DNA from: Geminicoccaceae bacterium
GTDB taxonomy: Bacteria > Pseudomonadota > Alphaproteobacteria > Geminicoccales > Geminicoccaceae
Assembly (NCBI GenBank): GCA_028285265.1
Contig: JANQPX010000068.1
Location: 33,766 to 97,765, forward strand
DNA: 64,000 nt
Direction: 5' to 3'
Shown here one piece after another: positions 35,496 to 44,612 of the stretch (position 1 is the first letter of the stretch; every line of letters starts with the position of its first letter). The notes under the pieces are model-generated. The model saw only the letters and a program-made list of their open reading frames with translations, was not told the origin of the DNA and did not search any database. A program made the position numbers and the translations under genes.

Positions 35496-36389
35496 ATGCT
35501 GATTGAGATCAAGCTTTGGCGCTCCTTCGTGGTGCTCTCTGAGGAATTGAACTTCCGTCGAGCTGCCGAACGACTTGGCGTCAGCCAACCTGCGCTGACG
35601 AAGCAAATTCAAGAGCTCGAAGTACGGCTCGATGTGATATTGTTCCGACGCGAGCCTCGTGGCGTCGAACTGACGGAGACGGCGAAGGCGAACTTGAAGG
35701 AGGCACGCACCCTTATTACCGCAGCAGAGAGGTTGGAACGGCGGTTTAAAACAGCGGCAACGGAAACAGCCCAACGCGTGAAGATCGGTGCGCTCGAATA
35801 TATCACTCGACACTTTCTGCCGGGCGCCCTGCAGATCGCTCACCAACAACTGCCGGGCCTCAAAGCGTCAATCCAGGACATGACACCGACAGAAGCAATG
35901 GCCGCCGCGGCTGACGGGCGGATCGATCTCGGCGTCGCACTATCGCCGGTAACCGAACCCAACCTGGTTGCAAGGCCAATTGTCGAAGGTCGTTGGCTCT
36001 TAGTTTTACCTAAGGATCACGCCCTGTCGACAAATGAGCATATCCCGATTACTGCTCTAGCAGACGAACGGCTCTTGATCTTTGCACGCCGCCTCAATCC
36101 AGATCTCTATGATAAACTCGTTGCCAGTTTCGAGGCGAAGGCTGCCGGTTTTGACATTGCCTACCATGCCCAAGATCCGTCTGTCGGTGCCGAGATGGTA
36201 GCGAGTGGGCTCGGCCTTTTCATCGTCGCATCCTATGCGCTGTCGCCGCTGCCCGATGGGTTGATTGCGCGGCCGCTTGCAGACTTAGATGAGCGCCCGG
36301 TACTGAACGCGGTTTGGCGCCGAGACCGTATGACAGCGGCACTGCGCACTGTGTTGGATGCTCTCGACAAAGCACTGGAGACTGATTGA
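35496..36389 (+). CDS. LysR-family regulator of the local SDR/azoreductase regulon
   Basis: 297 residues. N-terminus LIEIKLWRSFVVLSEELNFR with helix-turn-helix NFRRAAERLGVSQPALTKQI, then an effector domain (DGRIDLGVALSPVTEPNLVA) of the CbbR/CynR-like type. The three TGATARC-N5-GTTATCR palindromes cluster around this gene at near-constant distance from minus-strand starts, so it is the natural candidate to bind them. An inducer such as a quinone is plausible given azoreductase and SDR targets, but unproven. Confidence 0.88.
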   Translation: MLIEIKLWRSFVVLSEELNFRRAAERLGVSQPALTKQIQELEVRLDVILFRREPRGVELTETAKANLKEARTLITAAERLERRFKTAATETAQRVKIGALEYITRHFLPGALQIAHQQLPGLKASIQDMTPTEAMAAAADGRIDLGVALSPVTEPNLVARPIVEGRWLLVLPKDHALSTNEHIPITALADERLLIFARRLNPDLYDKLVASFEAKAAGFDIAYHAQDPSVGAEMVASGLGLFIVASYALSPLPDGLIARPLADLDERPVLNAVWRRDRMTAALRTVLDALDKALETD

Positions 36390-36492
36390 GTCCTCAGAAC
36401 ACCAATGGCCTGCAGGGAATTCAATCTGCTGGCTCGAAGGGCATGTCATGTCGGGTTCGACGAAGGTCACCAGACGCTAAAATCCGATCTGC

Positions 36493-36627
36493 CTAGCCGT
36501 CGATCAACACCTTGCTGTACTGGCTAGGTGACGGCGAGATCCTTTGTTGATCGGCCTGCAACGCGACCACCAACAGAAACACTAGGGCTGTCGTTATCAA
36601 AAATGCAGTCTGCTTCAGCTCGGACAT
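36493..36627 (-). CDS. 44-residue single-helix membrane peptide
   Basis: MSELKQTAFLITTALVFLLV begins a peptide with one membrane helix and a polar tail with SPSPSQ. GAGGAG precedes the ATG at 36627. What makes this small gene credible is the third copy of the local operator, centred 95 bp upstream, the same spacing as for the SDR gene. No homologue is known to me. It could assist the two-helix protein at 33525-33731. Confidence 0.6.
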   Translation of the reverse strand: MSELKQTAFLITTALVFLLVVALQADQQRISPSPSQYSKVLIDG

Positions 36628-36712
36628 CGGTCGTCTCCTCTCACTCGAGCCTAATGACACGATCATGGTCACATTCGCGGCAGCTTTCTTCCAATCGAAA
36701 TCGTTCATTGGC

Positions 36713-36731
36713 TGATAACGTGACGTTATCA
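36713..36731. promoter_or_regulatory. LysR-type operator copy C, TGATAAC-N5-GTTATCA
   Basis: Perfect symmetry, extendable to 8-bp arms around TGA. Centre 95 bp upstream of the 44-residue membrane peptide gene. Confidence 0.7.
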
Positions 36732-37115
36732 CTTCCGGCCTCATCGACAGCAACGCATCAGCTATAGCCCATATGGTTCAGCACCAGGAGCGATGCGCAA
36801 TTGAGCAGCGTAAGCGCTTGCTCAAAGCTCAGATCCGAGTGACGACAAATGGACCTACAGGAAGTTCACGGATCCAATGGCCCTCAAGTGTCGTGGCAAG
36901 GCGGATGTCTCGAACAACGACGTGTTTTGTATTGAGTTGGATCGCTACTTTTGCGCAGCCAGTCAGGTGTAAGGAGACATCAAGCGTACCTGCGGACTGC
37001 CGAACATTGCTGAGCACCGTGACCTGTGAGGTCGAAGCGCCCAGACAAACCTCCGAATGGTCGGAAAGCGGATGGGTCGGTAAGAGAGGGCAGTTCGACG
37101 GGCAAGACCATACTT
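36732..37115. other. Intergenic, no gene seen
   Basis: About 380 bp between operator copy C and the 3' end of the old yellow enzyme gene. A plus-strand frame at 36773-37240 runs antisense into that gene and lacks family features; rejected. Confidence 0.45.
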
Positions 37116-38186
37116 CTATAAGGTTGAAGCCTGATAATCGACATATCCCTCCTCGCCTTGGCTGTAAAACAGCTCTTGACGAGGGGCCGCGAGCTCGATG
37201 TCGTTTCGCATGCGCGCCACGAGGTCCGGATTTGCGATGAAGGGCACGCCGAAAGCAATCAGATCAGCTTGACCGTCAGCAAGTTCAGCTCCAGCGCTCT
37301 GCCGATCGAAGCCACTGTTAAGGATCAGCGCACCGCCGAAGGCGGTCCTGATGGCGTCGACTGTGGCCTCAGGGATGCGCTCCGCGCCAAGCACCAGATG
37401 GACGTAGAGAAGGCCTATTCTTCTTAGTCGCTCAGCTAGCCAGACATATTGAGGCACTATGTCGTCATAGGCTGGCATGTCGTTGAAGCCGCTATGCGGT
37501 GAGAGCCGCATTCCGACCCGATTGGCGCCGATCGCCGCTGCCACTGCTTCCGCGGTCTCGGTGACGAAGCGGCCGCGCGCGGCAACCGATCCTCCATAGC
37601 CGTCCATGCGCTGGTTGGTGTGCGGGTTTAGGAATTGCTCCAATAGATAGCCGTTCGCGGCGTGCAGCTCGACCCCGTCAAAACCGGCGGTGATCGCGTT
37701 TTTGGCTGCCTCCACGAACTCGCTGCGAGCCCTGATGATGTCTGCCTCGGTCATTGCGCGAGGCTCTGGGTGCGGCTTCAAGCCCTCCTGATCGGTGAAC
37801 ATCTCACCTGCAGCGGCCACTGCGCTTGGGGCGACGATCTCGGCACTTGCCGGCAGATTAAGCGGATGAGCTATCCGACCGACATGCATCAGCTGAACGA
37901 TGATCCGGCCTCCTGCTTCATGGACTTTATCCGTGACCTGGCGCCAGCCTGCGACTTGATCTGCGGCGAACAGCCCAGGGATTCGGGGATAGCCCAAGCC
38001 GTTTGGCGACGGGGCCGTGCCCTCGGTGACGATCAGCCCAGCGGATGCTCGCTGTTGATAGTACCTGGCCATAAGCTCGTTCGGCAGATTGTTGATTGCG
38101 CGGCTTCTGGTCATGGGCGCCATGACTATGCGGTTGGGTAATGCAATCGGTCCGAGCTGATAAGGCGAGAAGAGAGGCATCCGCAT
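37116..38186 (-). CDS. Old yellow enzyme family ene-reductase (NemA-like)
   Basis: 356 residues, TIM-barrel flavoprotein. Family marks are PNRIVMAPMTRSRA, HVGRIAHP, the substrate-binding pair in GVELHAANGYLLEQFLNPHT (His-x-x-Asn), MDGYGGS and the FMN phosphate region near GVPFIANPDLVARM. Uses NAD(P)H and FMN to reduce activated alkenes, nitro esters or quinones. Same strand as, and 199 bp after, the aldo/keto reductase gene; possibly one transcript. Confidence 0.9.
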   Translation of the reverse strand: MRMPLFSPYQLGPIALPNRIVMAPMTRSRAINNLPNELMARYYQQRASAGLIVTEGTAPSPNGLGYPRIPGLFAADQVAGWRQVTDKVHEAGGRIIVQLMHVGRIAHPLNLPASAEIVAPSAVAAAGEMFTDQEGLKPHPEPRAMTEADIIRARSEFVEAAKNAITAGFDGVELHAANGYLLEQFLNPHTNQRMDGYGGSVAARGRFVTETAEAVAAAIGANRVGMRLSPHSGFNDMPAYDDIVPQYVWLAERLRRIGLLYVHLVLGAERIPEATVDAIRTAFGGALILNSGFDRQSAGAELADGQADLIAFGVPFIANPDLVARMRNDIELAAPRQELFYSQGEEGYVDYQASTL

Positions 38187-38385
38187 GCTCCTACGTGTAA
38201 GACTTTCTTACTATTGTCGACTAGTTGCGGGATGTTGCCTGCAACGCAATAGGTGTCCTCAAACGCAGTCATACCGTCAGGATCTTAACAGCGCGACCGC
38301 CTTCGCTGGGTTGGAGGGCTTGCAGGGCATTCTTGGTGCCATCCGGGCGCTCGGGGGCTTGAAATTGGCACTAAGGGCCTTGCGG

Positions 38386-39369
38386 TCATTCATGTCCCAG
38401 AACCGGGTGAGGATGGTAGGGCTGGGCCAACGCCGCGAGTTCTTCGTCTTCGAGCCTTAGGTCAACTGCTGCTATGGCTTCATCCAAATGGTTCATCTTG
38501 CTAGCTCCCACGATCGGCGACGTTACGCCCGGTTGCTGCAACAACCATGCCAATGCCACTTGTGTGTTCGAAACCTCGCGTCTCTCGGCGATCTCCGTCA
38601 CCTTGTCGACGACTAAGAAGTCGCTTTCTCGGTAGTAGAGATCGCGTGCCCAGCCATCGGTCTTGGCGCGTTTCGTGTCGCCGCCCGACTGCGCCGATCG
38701 GTTGCCTGCAAGAAAACCGCGCGCCAAGGGGCTCCATGGTGTAACGGCAATGCCTTCGTCTCGACAAAGTGGCAACATTTCACGTTCTTCTTCGCGATAG
38801 ACAAGATTGTAGTGGTTTTGCATGACGACGAAGCGGCTGTAGCCGTGACGGTCCGATTTGTAGAGCATCTTGGCGAATTGCCAGGCGAACATCGAAGAAG
38901 CACCAATGTAAAGCGCCTTGCCGGATCGAACCACATCGGTCAACGCTTCGAGCGTCTCCTCGATCGGGGTCGACGGGTCGAAGCGATGAATTGAATAGAG
39001 ATCGACATAGTCGGTGCCAAGTCTGCGGAGGCTGTCGTCGATCGCATGCATGATATGCTTGCGCGACAAGCCCCGCTGGTTCGGGTTTTCGCCCATGGGA
39101 TTGAAGACTTTCGTTCCAATCACAAGCTGATCACGTGGTGGACCGAAATCTTTGAGCGCTCGGCCAAGAACAGCCTCGCTCTCACCAAGCGAGTACATGT
39201 CTGCGGTGTCAAAGAAGTTGATACCCGATTCGATCGCCCGCCTGATAAACGGCCGACTCTCTTCTTCGTTCAGAATCCAGTCGCGCCAACTACTGGAGCC
39301 GTAGGTCATGGTGCCGAGGCAAAGGCGGGATACCTTCAAACCGGTAGATCCGAGATTACAATACTCCAT
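38386..39369 (-). CDS. Aldo/keto reductase
   Basis: 327 residues. Catalytic tetrad visible: Asp and Tyr in FFDTADMYSLGESE, Lys in VIGTKVFNPMG, His in LYSIHRFDPSTPIEE. The NADPH-binding end is PGVTSPIVGASKMNHLDEAI. This is the AKR11/12-like bacterial branch, reducing aldehydes and ketones in the cytosol. It follows the cytochrome gene by 131 bp on the same strand. Confidence 0.9.
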   Translation of the reverse strand: MEYCNLGSTGLKVSRLCLGTMTYGSSSWRDWILNEEESRPFIRRAIESGINFFDTADMYSLGESEAVLGRALKDFGPPRDQLVIGTKVFNPMGENPNQRGLSRKHIMHAIDDSLRRLGTDYVDLYSIHRFDPSTPIEETLEALTDVVRSGKALYIGASSMFAWQFAKMLYKSDRHGYSRFVVMQNHYNLVYREEEREMLPLCRDEGIAVTPWSPLARGFLAGNRSAQSGGDTKRAKTDGWARDLYYRESDFLVVDKVTEIAERREVSNTQVALAWLLQQPGVTSPIVGASKMNHLDEAIAAVDLRLEDEELAALAQPYHPHPVLGHE

Positions 39370-39500
39370 GACGGTTCTCCTTTCAGAGAGCGAATGAGTG
39401 TATGAACGCGGTCGCTATCATGCACCACAATCAGGTCACGTCTGTGCCATTGCATTCCGGAATACGCTGGCGCCTGGACGCTTAAGCCGATGCTTCGTTG

Positions 39501-40061
39501 CTATCGATGGCTCCATTGACTGACAAACCCATCGCGATTGGGCATGCGTATCTCGGCGAGACTTGTTGCATCCAAAACTGATTCTTCGTCGAGGACGTCA
39601 TTGAGCCAGAGCATGTACGCGACCAATGCATAGACTTCATTGTTACTCAGGGATTTTGGGCTGTCATAAGGCATGGACCGGCGCGTATAGTCGAAGAGTG
39701 TCGTTGCGTAGGGCCAAAAACTGCCCACGGTTTTTTGGGGCACTACATCGGTGAGCGAGCCCTGACCGCCTGCAAGCGGAAGCCGTGGGTTGTCGCCGCT
39801 TTCGCCATGGCAGGCTGCACATCGCTCGTTATAGAGTTGTTCGCCCTGCCTGACGGAGCCCCGACCTTCCGGCAGGTTCGAACCATCCTGACCAATACTG
39901 AGATCCCACATGGTCATGTGCTCGACGGAAGCGGGCTTGCCGAGCCGAGGTATTTGCTCCGAACCGAATGACGTCGAGGATGAGACGACAATGGCTAACG
40001 CTGCCATTACTGGAGTTAACTTTAGGTCGCGTTCCGAGATAGTGTTTCTAGGCATAGACAT
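39501..40061 (-). CDS. Monoheme cytochrome c, SorB/SoxD-like
   Basis: 186 residues with an N-terminal signal segment (LTPVMAALAIVVSSSTSFGS), one heme site CAACH (Cys81, Cys84, His85) and an axial-Met region RRSMPYDSPKSLSNNEVYAL, the pattern of SoxD/SorB cytochromes that take electrons from the Mo subunit. Its start lies inside the 3' end of the Mo-protein gene (14-bp overlap), so translation is coupled. In this operon it could also serve the isoquinoline-oxidoreductase-type hydroxylase, which usually needs a c-type acceptor. Confidence 0.85.
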   Translation of the reverse strand: MSMPRNTISERDLKLTPVMAALAIVVSSSTSFGSEQIPRLGKPASVEHMTMWDLSIGQDGSNLPEGRGSVRQGEQLYNERCAACHGESGDNPRLPLAGGQGSLTDVVPQKTVGSFWPYATTLFDYTRRSMPYDSPKSLSNNEVYALVAYMLWLNDVLDEESVLDATSLAEIRMPNRDGFVSQWSHR

Positions 40062-41367
40062 TCTCTACACGACCATCGTTCTGAACCTGCCAGGCCTGGA
40101 TCGCATTGTAGTGGTAACGGGTGTTTGAGGCTCGCTGCCGTGACCAGGCCTCATGACTTGGCTGTCCATGACCATGCTCATCGACGGCCCGGCTTAGGAG
40201 TCGAATAGGGCCACCTTCCCAACGCCAAGGAATGCGAAATCGTGTGAGAGACTGCGTCAACACGGGTTCTTGGAGGACAGCTTCCGCCCAGCTCTGTCCT
40301 CCGTCAGCAGAGACCTCCACTTTCGCGATCCGTCCGCGACCGGACCAAGCAAGGCCGGAAATGTCGTAGAAGCCCGGACCACCTAACACCAAGCCTGGAG
40401 ACGGTCGTGTGATAACTGACTTTGTTCCCATCTCAAACGTAAAGAGATGGGCTGATCCGTCAGCCATGAGATCGCTGTACCGGGAGGTCTCGTCTCGGGT
40501 GTAACCGGGGTTTGCCGTGAGCTTAATTGCATGAACCCACTTGACGGCAGCGCTCGCCTCCCAGCCAGGGAGTAACAAGCGCATCGGATAGCCTTGCTCG
40601 GGCCTTATGCGTTCGCCGTTCTGATAAAGCGCTAGCAGCGTATCATCGCTCGCTTTTGAGAGAGGGATGCTACGGCTATATCCGGCAGCGTCTGCACCCG
40701 AAGCAACAAGCCAGGCCGCATCCGGATCCACACCCGCTTCATCCAGCAAGAGCGCAAGCGGGATTCCTGCCCATTCGCTGCATGAGACTAGGCCGTGAAT
40801 CGTGCCGCAGGATGCCTGCCGTGGTTCTGGAAGAGTGTTGAAGAAACTATTGCCAGAGCACTCGACAAAACAGGTTTTTGACACCGTTGGATAGCGTAAT
40901 AAGTCGTCAACGGTGAAGATTAGAGGTCGATTGACGAGACCGTGGATTAGGAGCCGATGTCGGCCCGGATCAATCTCCGGCACGCCACTATGATGCGTCT
41001 CGAAGTGCAACCCGTTGGGCGTGATTGTTCCCTCTAGATGTTCGAGTGGCGTGCCGGAAATACGAAAGCTCGGTGCCACGTCCTCATAAAGTTGTATGAT
41101 GCTGCGCTGGACCGGACGCTCATATGGCGACGGTACGCCATAGCCTTCAGGTTCGTATCCCGGCTCGCGCATCCAAGGCGGTAGTGCATTTGAGACGTCC
41201 TGAGTGCTGGCCGACGATGAGGTACTACCAAGAAGCCCTGCGATTGCCGCCCCACCTGCCAGGAAGTAACGTCGATCAATGAGCCCGCCGCCGGCGACAG
41301 GGTCGAGTTCATCGAGCACCCTGCTTCGGGATATCGGCTTTAGGGATTGTATCATGCCTTCGTCCAT
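40048..41367 (-). CDS. Sulfite-oxidase-family Mo protein, SoxC/SorA-like, Tat-exported
   Basis: 439 residues. A Tat motif (DRRYFLAGG, residues 31-39) leads to the Mo-cofactor domain with the Mo-ligand Cys170 in CFVECSGNSF, then GLVSCSEWAGIPLALLLDEA and LLLPGWEASAAVKWVHAIKL. The C-terminal dimerisation domain begins near residue 320 (GPGFYDISGLAWSGRGRIAK). Homologues oxidise sulfite or Sox-bound sulfane, but no other Sox gene is here, so the substrate is open. Seven bp after the hydroxylase gene; the cytochrome gene overlaps its end. Confidence 0.88.
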   Translation of the reverse strand: MDEGMIQSLKPISRSRVLDELDPVAGGGLIDRRYFLAGGAAIAGLLGSTSSSASTQDVSNALPPWMREPGYEPEGYGVPSPYERPVQRSIIQLYEDVAPSFRISGTPLEHLEGTITPNGLHFETHHSGVPEIDPGRHRLLIHGLVNRPLIFTVDDLLRYPTVSKTCFVECSGNSFFNTLPEPRQASCGTIHGLVSCSEWAGIPLALLLDEAGVDPDAAWLVASGADAAGYSRSIPLSKASDDTLLALYQNGERIRPEQGYPMRLLLPGWEASAAVKWVHAIKLTANPGYTRDETSRYSDLMADGSAHLFTFEMGTKSVITRPSPGLVLGGPGFYDISGLAWSGRGRIAKVEVSADGGQSWAEAVLQEPVLTQSLTRFRIPWRWEGGPIRLLSRAVDEHGHGQPSHEAWSRQRASNTRYHYNAIQAWQVQNDGRVENVYA

Positions 41368-41374
41368 TCACTAA

Positions 41375-43621
41375 TCAAACTCTAAGCTGATCGCCGATCG
41401 GGAGGTTACGGATGCGCTTGCCCGTCGCAGCATGAACTGCGTTACAAAGCGCTGGTGCAAGCGGTGGCGTTGGCGGCTCGCCGACGCCTGACGGAGGTGC
41501 GTCGCTATTGACGATGTGAACGTTGATGGCTTTGGGCGCGTCATTCATGCGTGCAACAAGATAATTGTCGAAGTTTGCCTGATCCACTGCCCCTTGGCTC
41601 ATCGTGATTTCACTGAGAAGGGCGCAACTCAGGCCGTAGACGCTGCCACCTTCACATTGAGCGATGACGTGGTCCGGATTAACAACGGTGCCAGCGTCGA
41701 TGGCAATCCACAGAGACGGAATGGCCAGGTCGCCCGCAGCAGAAACCTCAACCTCGACAGCCGTCGCGACATAGGAAAGGAAACTCCGGTGGGCAGCGAT
41801 TCCAAGGCCACGACCTTGCGGCAGCTCACGTCCCCATTCAGCCATCTTGGCTGCGGTACGAACAACGTGGGCTAATCTCCCTGTATCGATGGGATAGACG
41901 TCGATCGGATCCCCATAGTTGTCGTACGCCACCCCTTTTGCAGCGAGATCAATCTCCCGCGGAGGACCGATTAAATCGAGCAAATAGTCTTTCGGATCAC
42001 GTCCAGCAGCGATAGCAAGTTCGTGAGCGAAGGATTGGGTGGCAAAGGCGTGATAGACATTGGCAACTGATCGCAGCCAGCCGATCCGGACATGAGCTTC
42101 GGCCTCGCCATTCTCGAGGCGCATGTTGGGTATATCGAACGGGTTGTCGACAAATCCCAAACGCATCTCGGTCGGCGTTGCACTCCTTTTTTTGTCATCG
42201 AAGGTGGCGCCGATCGATGGAAATACTGAACGGTGCAACCAGGCTGTCGTTTTGCCGTCCTCATCAAGTGCGGCTTCGATACGTTGCGCACTGACCGTAT
42301 GATAGTAACCGTTGCGAAGATCGTCCTCGCGGGTCCACAGAACTTTCACAGGCGCATTGGCGTGGCGGGCAAGGAGTGCCGCCTCAACAGAAAAATCTGG
42401 TTTCGATTTGCGACCAAATCCGCCACCAAGTAGCGGAACGTCGACTCGTACCTGACTTTCGTCGAAAGCCAGTGCCGCGGCGACCTCGCGTCGGGTGGAT
42501 TGGGGGGTCTGTGTGGAGGCCCAGACTTGAGCTCGGCCGTCCTGAACCCACGCTGTTGCTACCGGTGGCTCCATGGGGGCTTGGGCGAGATGGGGGACAA
42601 CGTACTCAGCGCTTATTGTCCGTTCCGCATCACGCAGCGCAAGATCGACGTCACCGTCCTCACGAACTATTCGCCCGGATTGTCTCGAGTTTGCTAGAAT
42701 CTGTTCGCGATAGGCATTTGACTCATAGGCTGAATTGCCTCCATGTTCCCATTCTATCTCCAGGGACGCGCGTCCTTGGATCGCCGCCCAAGTGTTACTG
42801 GCTATCACGGCGACACCGCCCAGCGGATTGAAAGCTGCCGGCGGTTCCAGAGCAGGCAGTTCAATCACCTGTTCTACACCTCGAACCGCAAGCGCTGCCC
42901 TATCATCGAAGGATCGGACTTTGCCGTACAGCACCGGTGGCCGCGCCACAACAGCCACTTTCATGCGGTCGAGTTGAATGTCGATGCCATAGACACCTCT
43001 GCCGCGGACGATGTCCCAATGGTCAACACTTGGAACAGACTTGCCGATGTAACGCCAATTCTCTCGGTCCTTCAGCGTGAGGGCGCTGAGCGGCGGCGGC
43101 GCGATCAAAGCAGCGGCATGTGTCAACTCGCCGAACTCAAACTTGCGCCCACTACTCTTGTGGACAATCTCATGGTTTATGGCATCGCATTCATGATCGG
43201 GCACATCCCACCAAGCAGCGGCAACTTGCTCAAGCATGGTGCGTGCGGTGGCACCCGCTTGACGAAGTAACGTAAAGTTTCGGCGTACGCTGCGAGAACC
43301 GTCTGTGTTCTGGTCGCCATATTTCGAGTCGCCCTCGGCCTGCGCGACGACAACCCGCGACCAGTCAGCTTCCAGTTCGTCAGCGACGATTTGCGCCATG
43401 CTGGTGCGCACTTGCTGGCCCATTTCCGAGCGATGACAAACCACCGTGACGGTCCCGTCGGGCGCAATCGAAACGAAAACATTCGGTTGCATCTCATTAC
43501 CCGAAACGCGTGTCGCAGCGAAGACGTTGTCAGGCATCAACCTAGCACCGATCACGAGACCAGCCATGGCACCAAAGCTACGAAGGAAATCGCGCCGGCT
43601 GACATTCTCGATGACTTTCAT
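41375..43621 (-). CDS. Large Mo subunit, isoquinoline 1-oxidoreductase (IorB) type
   Basis: 748 residues of the xanthine-oxidase superfamily, one-chain IorB architecture: Tat signal SRRDFLRSFG, then two Mo-domain repeats with GGGFGRKSKPDFSVEAALLA for the cofactor and the catalytic Glu near residue 715 in GVGEPPTPPLAPAL. Such enzymes hydroxylate N-heterocycles or oxidise aldehydes with water as oxygen source, usually at the periplasmic side. Its ATG overlaps the stop of the 2Fe-2S gene by 4 bp. No FAD subunit, as expected for this type. Confidence 0.9.
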   Translation of the reverse strand: MKVIENVSRRDFLRSFGAMAGLVIGARLMPDNVFAATRVSGNEMQPNVFVSIAPDGTVTVVCHRSEMGQQVRTSMAQIVADELEADWSRVVVAQAEGDSKYGDQNTDGSRSVRRNFTLLRQAGATARTMLEQVAAAWWDVPDHECDAINHEIVHKSSGRKFEFGELTHAAALIAPPPLSALTLKDRENWRYIGKSVPSVDHWDIVRGRGVYGIDIQLDRMKVAVVARPPVLYGKVRSFDDRAALAVRGVEQVIELPALEPPAAFNPLGGVAVIASNTWAAIQGRASLEIEWEHGGNSAYESNAYREQILANSRQSGRIVREDGDVDLALRDAERTISAEYVVPHLAQAPMEPPVATAWVQDGRAQVWASTQTPQSTRREVAAALAFDESQVRVDVPLLGGGFGRKSKPDFSVEAALLARHANAPVKVLWTREDDLRNGYYHTVSAQRIEAALDEDGKTTAWLHRSVFPSIGATFDDKKRSATPTEMRLGFVDNPFDIPNMRLENGEAEAHVRIGWLRSVANVYHAFATQSFAHELAIAAGRDPKDYLLDLIGPPREIDLAAKGVAYDNYGDPIDVYPIDTGRLAHVVRTAAKMAEWGRELPQGRGLGIAAHRSFLSYVATAVEVEVSAAGDLAIPSLWIAIDAGTVVNPDHVIAQCEGGSVYGLSCALLSEITMSQGAVDQANFDNYLVARMNDAPKAINVHIVNSDAPPSGVGEPPTPPLAPALCNAVHAATGKRIRNLPIGDQLRV

Positions 43622-44079
43622 GTACCGATGTCCTGAGCTCGGCGAATAGCTGCTTTAATTCGCGTATAGGCACCGCAACGGCAGATGTTGCCACTCATAG
43701 CTCCTTCCAATTCCTCATCGGAAGGATCTGGCGATTCTGCCAATAGTGCTGCGGCCTGCATGATTTGGCCTGCTTGACAGTAGCCGCATTGCGGAACTCC
43801 AAGCTCGACCCATGCCCGTTGCAACACGTGATCGCCAGATTCACTCAGGCCTTCAATGGTGACGATTTCAGAATTTTCGACTGCAGCGACTGGGGTCACA
43901 CATGATCGTATCGCCAGTCCATCTTGATGTACGGTACAAGCGCCACAGAGCGCTGCGCCACAACCGTATTTGGTGCCTGTTAGTCCCAACACGTCACGCA
44001 GATACCAAAGTAGCGGCATATCCCGATCGCCGCTGAACTTGTGAGGCCGGCCGTTAACATGCAAACGCATCAGCGCCAT
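43618..44079 (-). CDS. 2Fe-2S subunit, isoquinoline 1-oxidoreductase (IorA) type
   Basis: 153 residues with two iron-sulfur clusters: the plant-ferredoxin-like N-terminus YGCGAALCGACTVHQDG and the alpha-helical domain with CGYCQAGQ and GNICRCGAYTRI. It passes electrons from the Mo site to the acceptor. No signal of its own, so co-export with the Tat-bearing large subunit is expected. It is 26 bp after the VOC gene and overlaps the large-subunit gene. Confidence 0.92.
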   Translation of the reverse strand: MALMRLHVNGRPHKFSGDRDMPLLWYLRDVLGLTGTKYGCGAALCGACTVHQDGLAIRSCVTPVAAVENSEIVTIEGLSESGDHVLQRAWVELGVPQCGYCQAGQIMQAAALLAESPDPSDEELEGAMSGNICRCGAYTRIKAAIRRAQDIGT

Positions 44080-44105
44080 TCCCTAAGTCGTTACTTCTGA
44101 TCAAC

Positions 44106-44612
44106 TCATCGATTGCTATAGACTTGCTCCGTACTGTGCGAATAAACCTCGATGACATTGCCGAACGGGTCTTCGCAGTAGACCAACAGATACCCACTTT
44201 CGGGAAAGATCTCCCAGACCGCGGTGCGTTGCCGTCCTCCTTCGTCAACAATTTTCTGAGCGAGTGCTTCCGGATCGGGATCGATGATGCAGATATGAAA
44301 GTATCCTGTTTTCCAGTACTGCATCGAGTCATCAGGTCGAATGGTCTCTGGGTCTACGAACTGAAAAAGTTCGATGCCGACCTGGTTCGCTGACGCAAGG
44401 TGCGCCAGTTTCCCTGACTTGAACGCTGGCCCTAGAATATCGGTTGCGAGACGACCGAAGTGACTGTCGTCGGCGGCAAAATCGATAGGACCGAAGAAAA
44501 GGCGGTAGCCCAGGACTTTACCGTACCAGGCGATAGCATGATCGATATCGGAAACAGTAAGCCCAACATGGGTCACCGCACGCGGCTGAGAAGGCGAACG
44601 CGGCACGACCAT
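44106..44612 (-). CDS. VOC-family (glyoxalase/dioxygenase-like) protein
   Basis: 168 residues, two beta-alpha-beta-beta-beta modules: VTHVGLTVSDIDHAIAWYGK (His ligand), VGIELFQFVDPE (Glu), KTGYFHICIIDPDPEAL (His) and GYLLVYCEDPFGNVIEVYSH (Glu). All four metal ligands are present, so a lyase, isomerase or ring-cleaving dioxygenase is possible. Start taken at ATG 44612, which overlaps the ABM stop as TGATG; a TTG one codon upstream is less likely. Confidence 0.85.
   Translation of the reverse strand: MVVPRSPSQPRAVTHVGLTVSDIDHAIAWYGKVLGYRLFFGPIDFAADDSHFGRLATDILGPAFKSGKLAHLASANQVGIELFQFVDPETIRPDDSMQYWKTGYFHICIIDPDPEALAQKIVDEGGRQRTAVWEIFPESGYLLVYCEDPFGNVIEVYSHSTEQVYSNR

Noticed and set aside
39501..41367. 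Reading the SoxC/SorA-like and cytochrome genes as part of a thiosulfate-oxidising Sox system
   Set aside because: No soxXA, soxYZ or soxB is present, and the cytochrome has one heme site rather than two; the IorAB-type neighbours point elsewhere.
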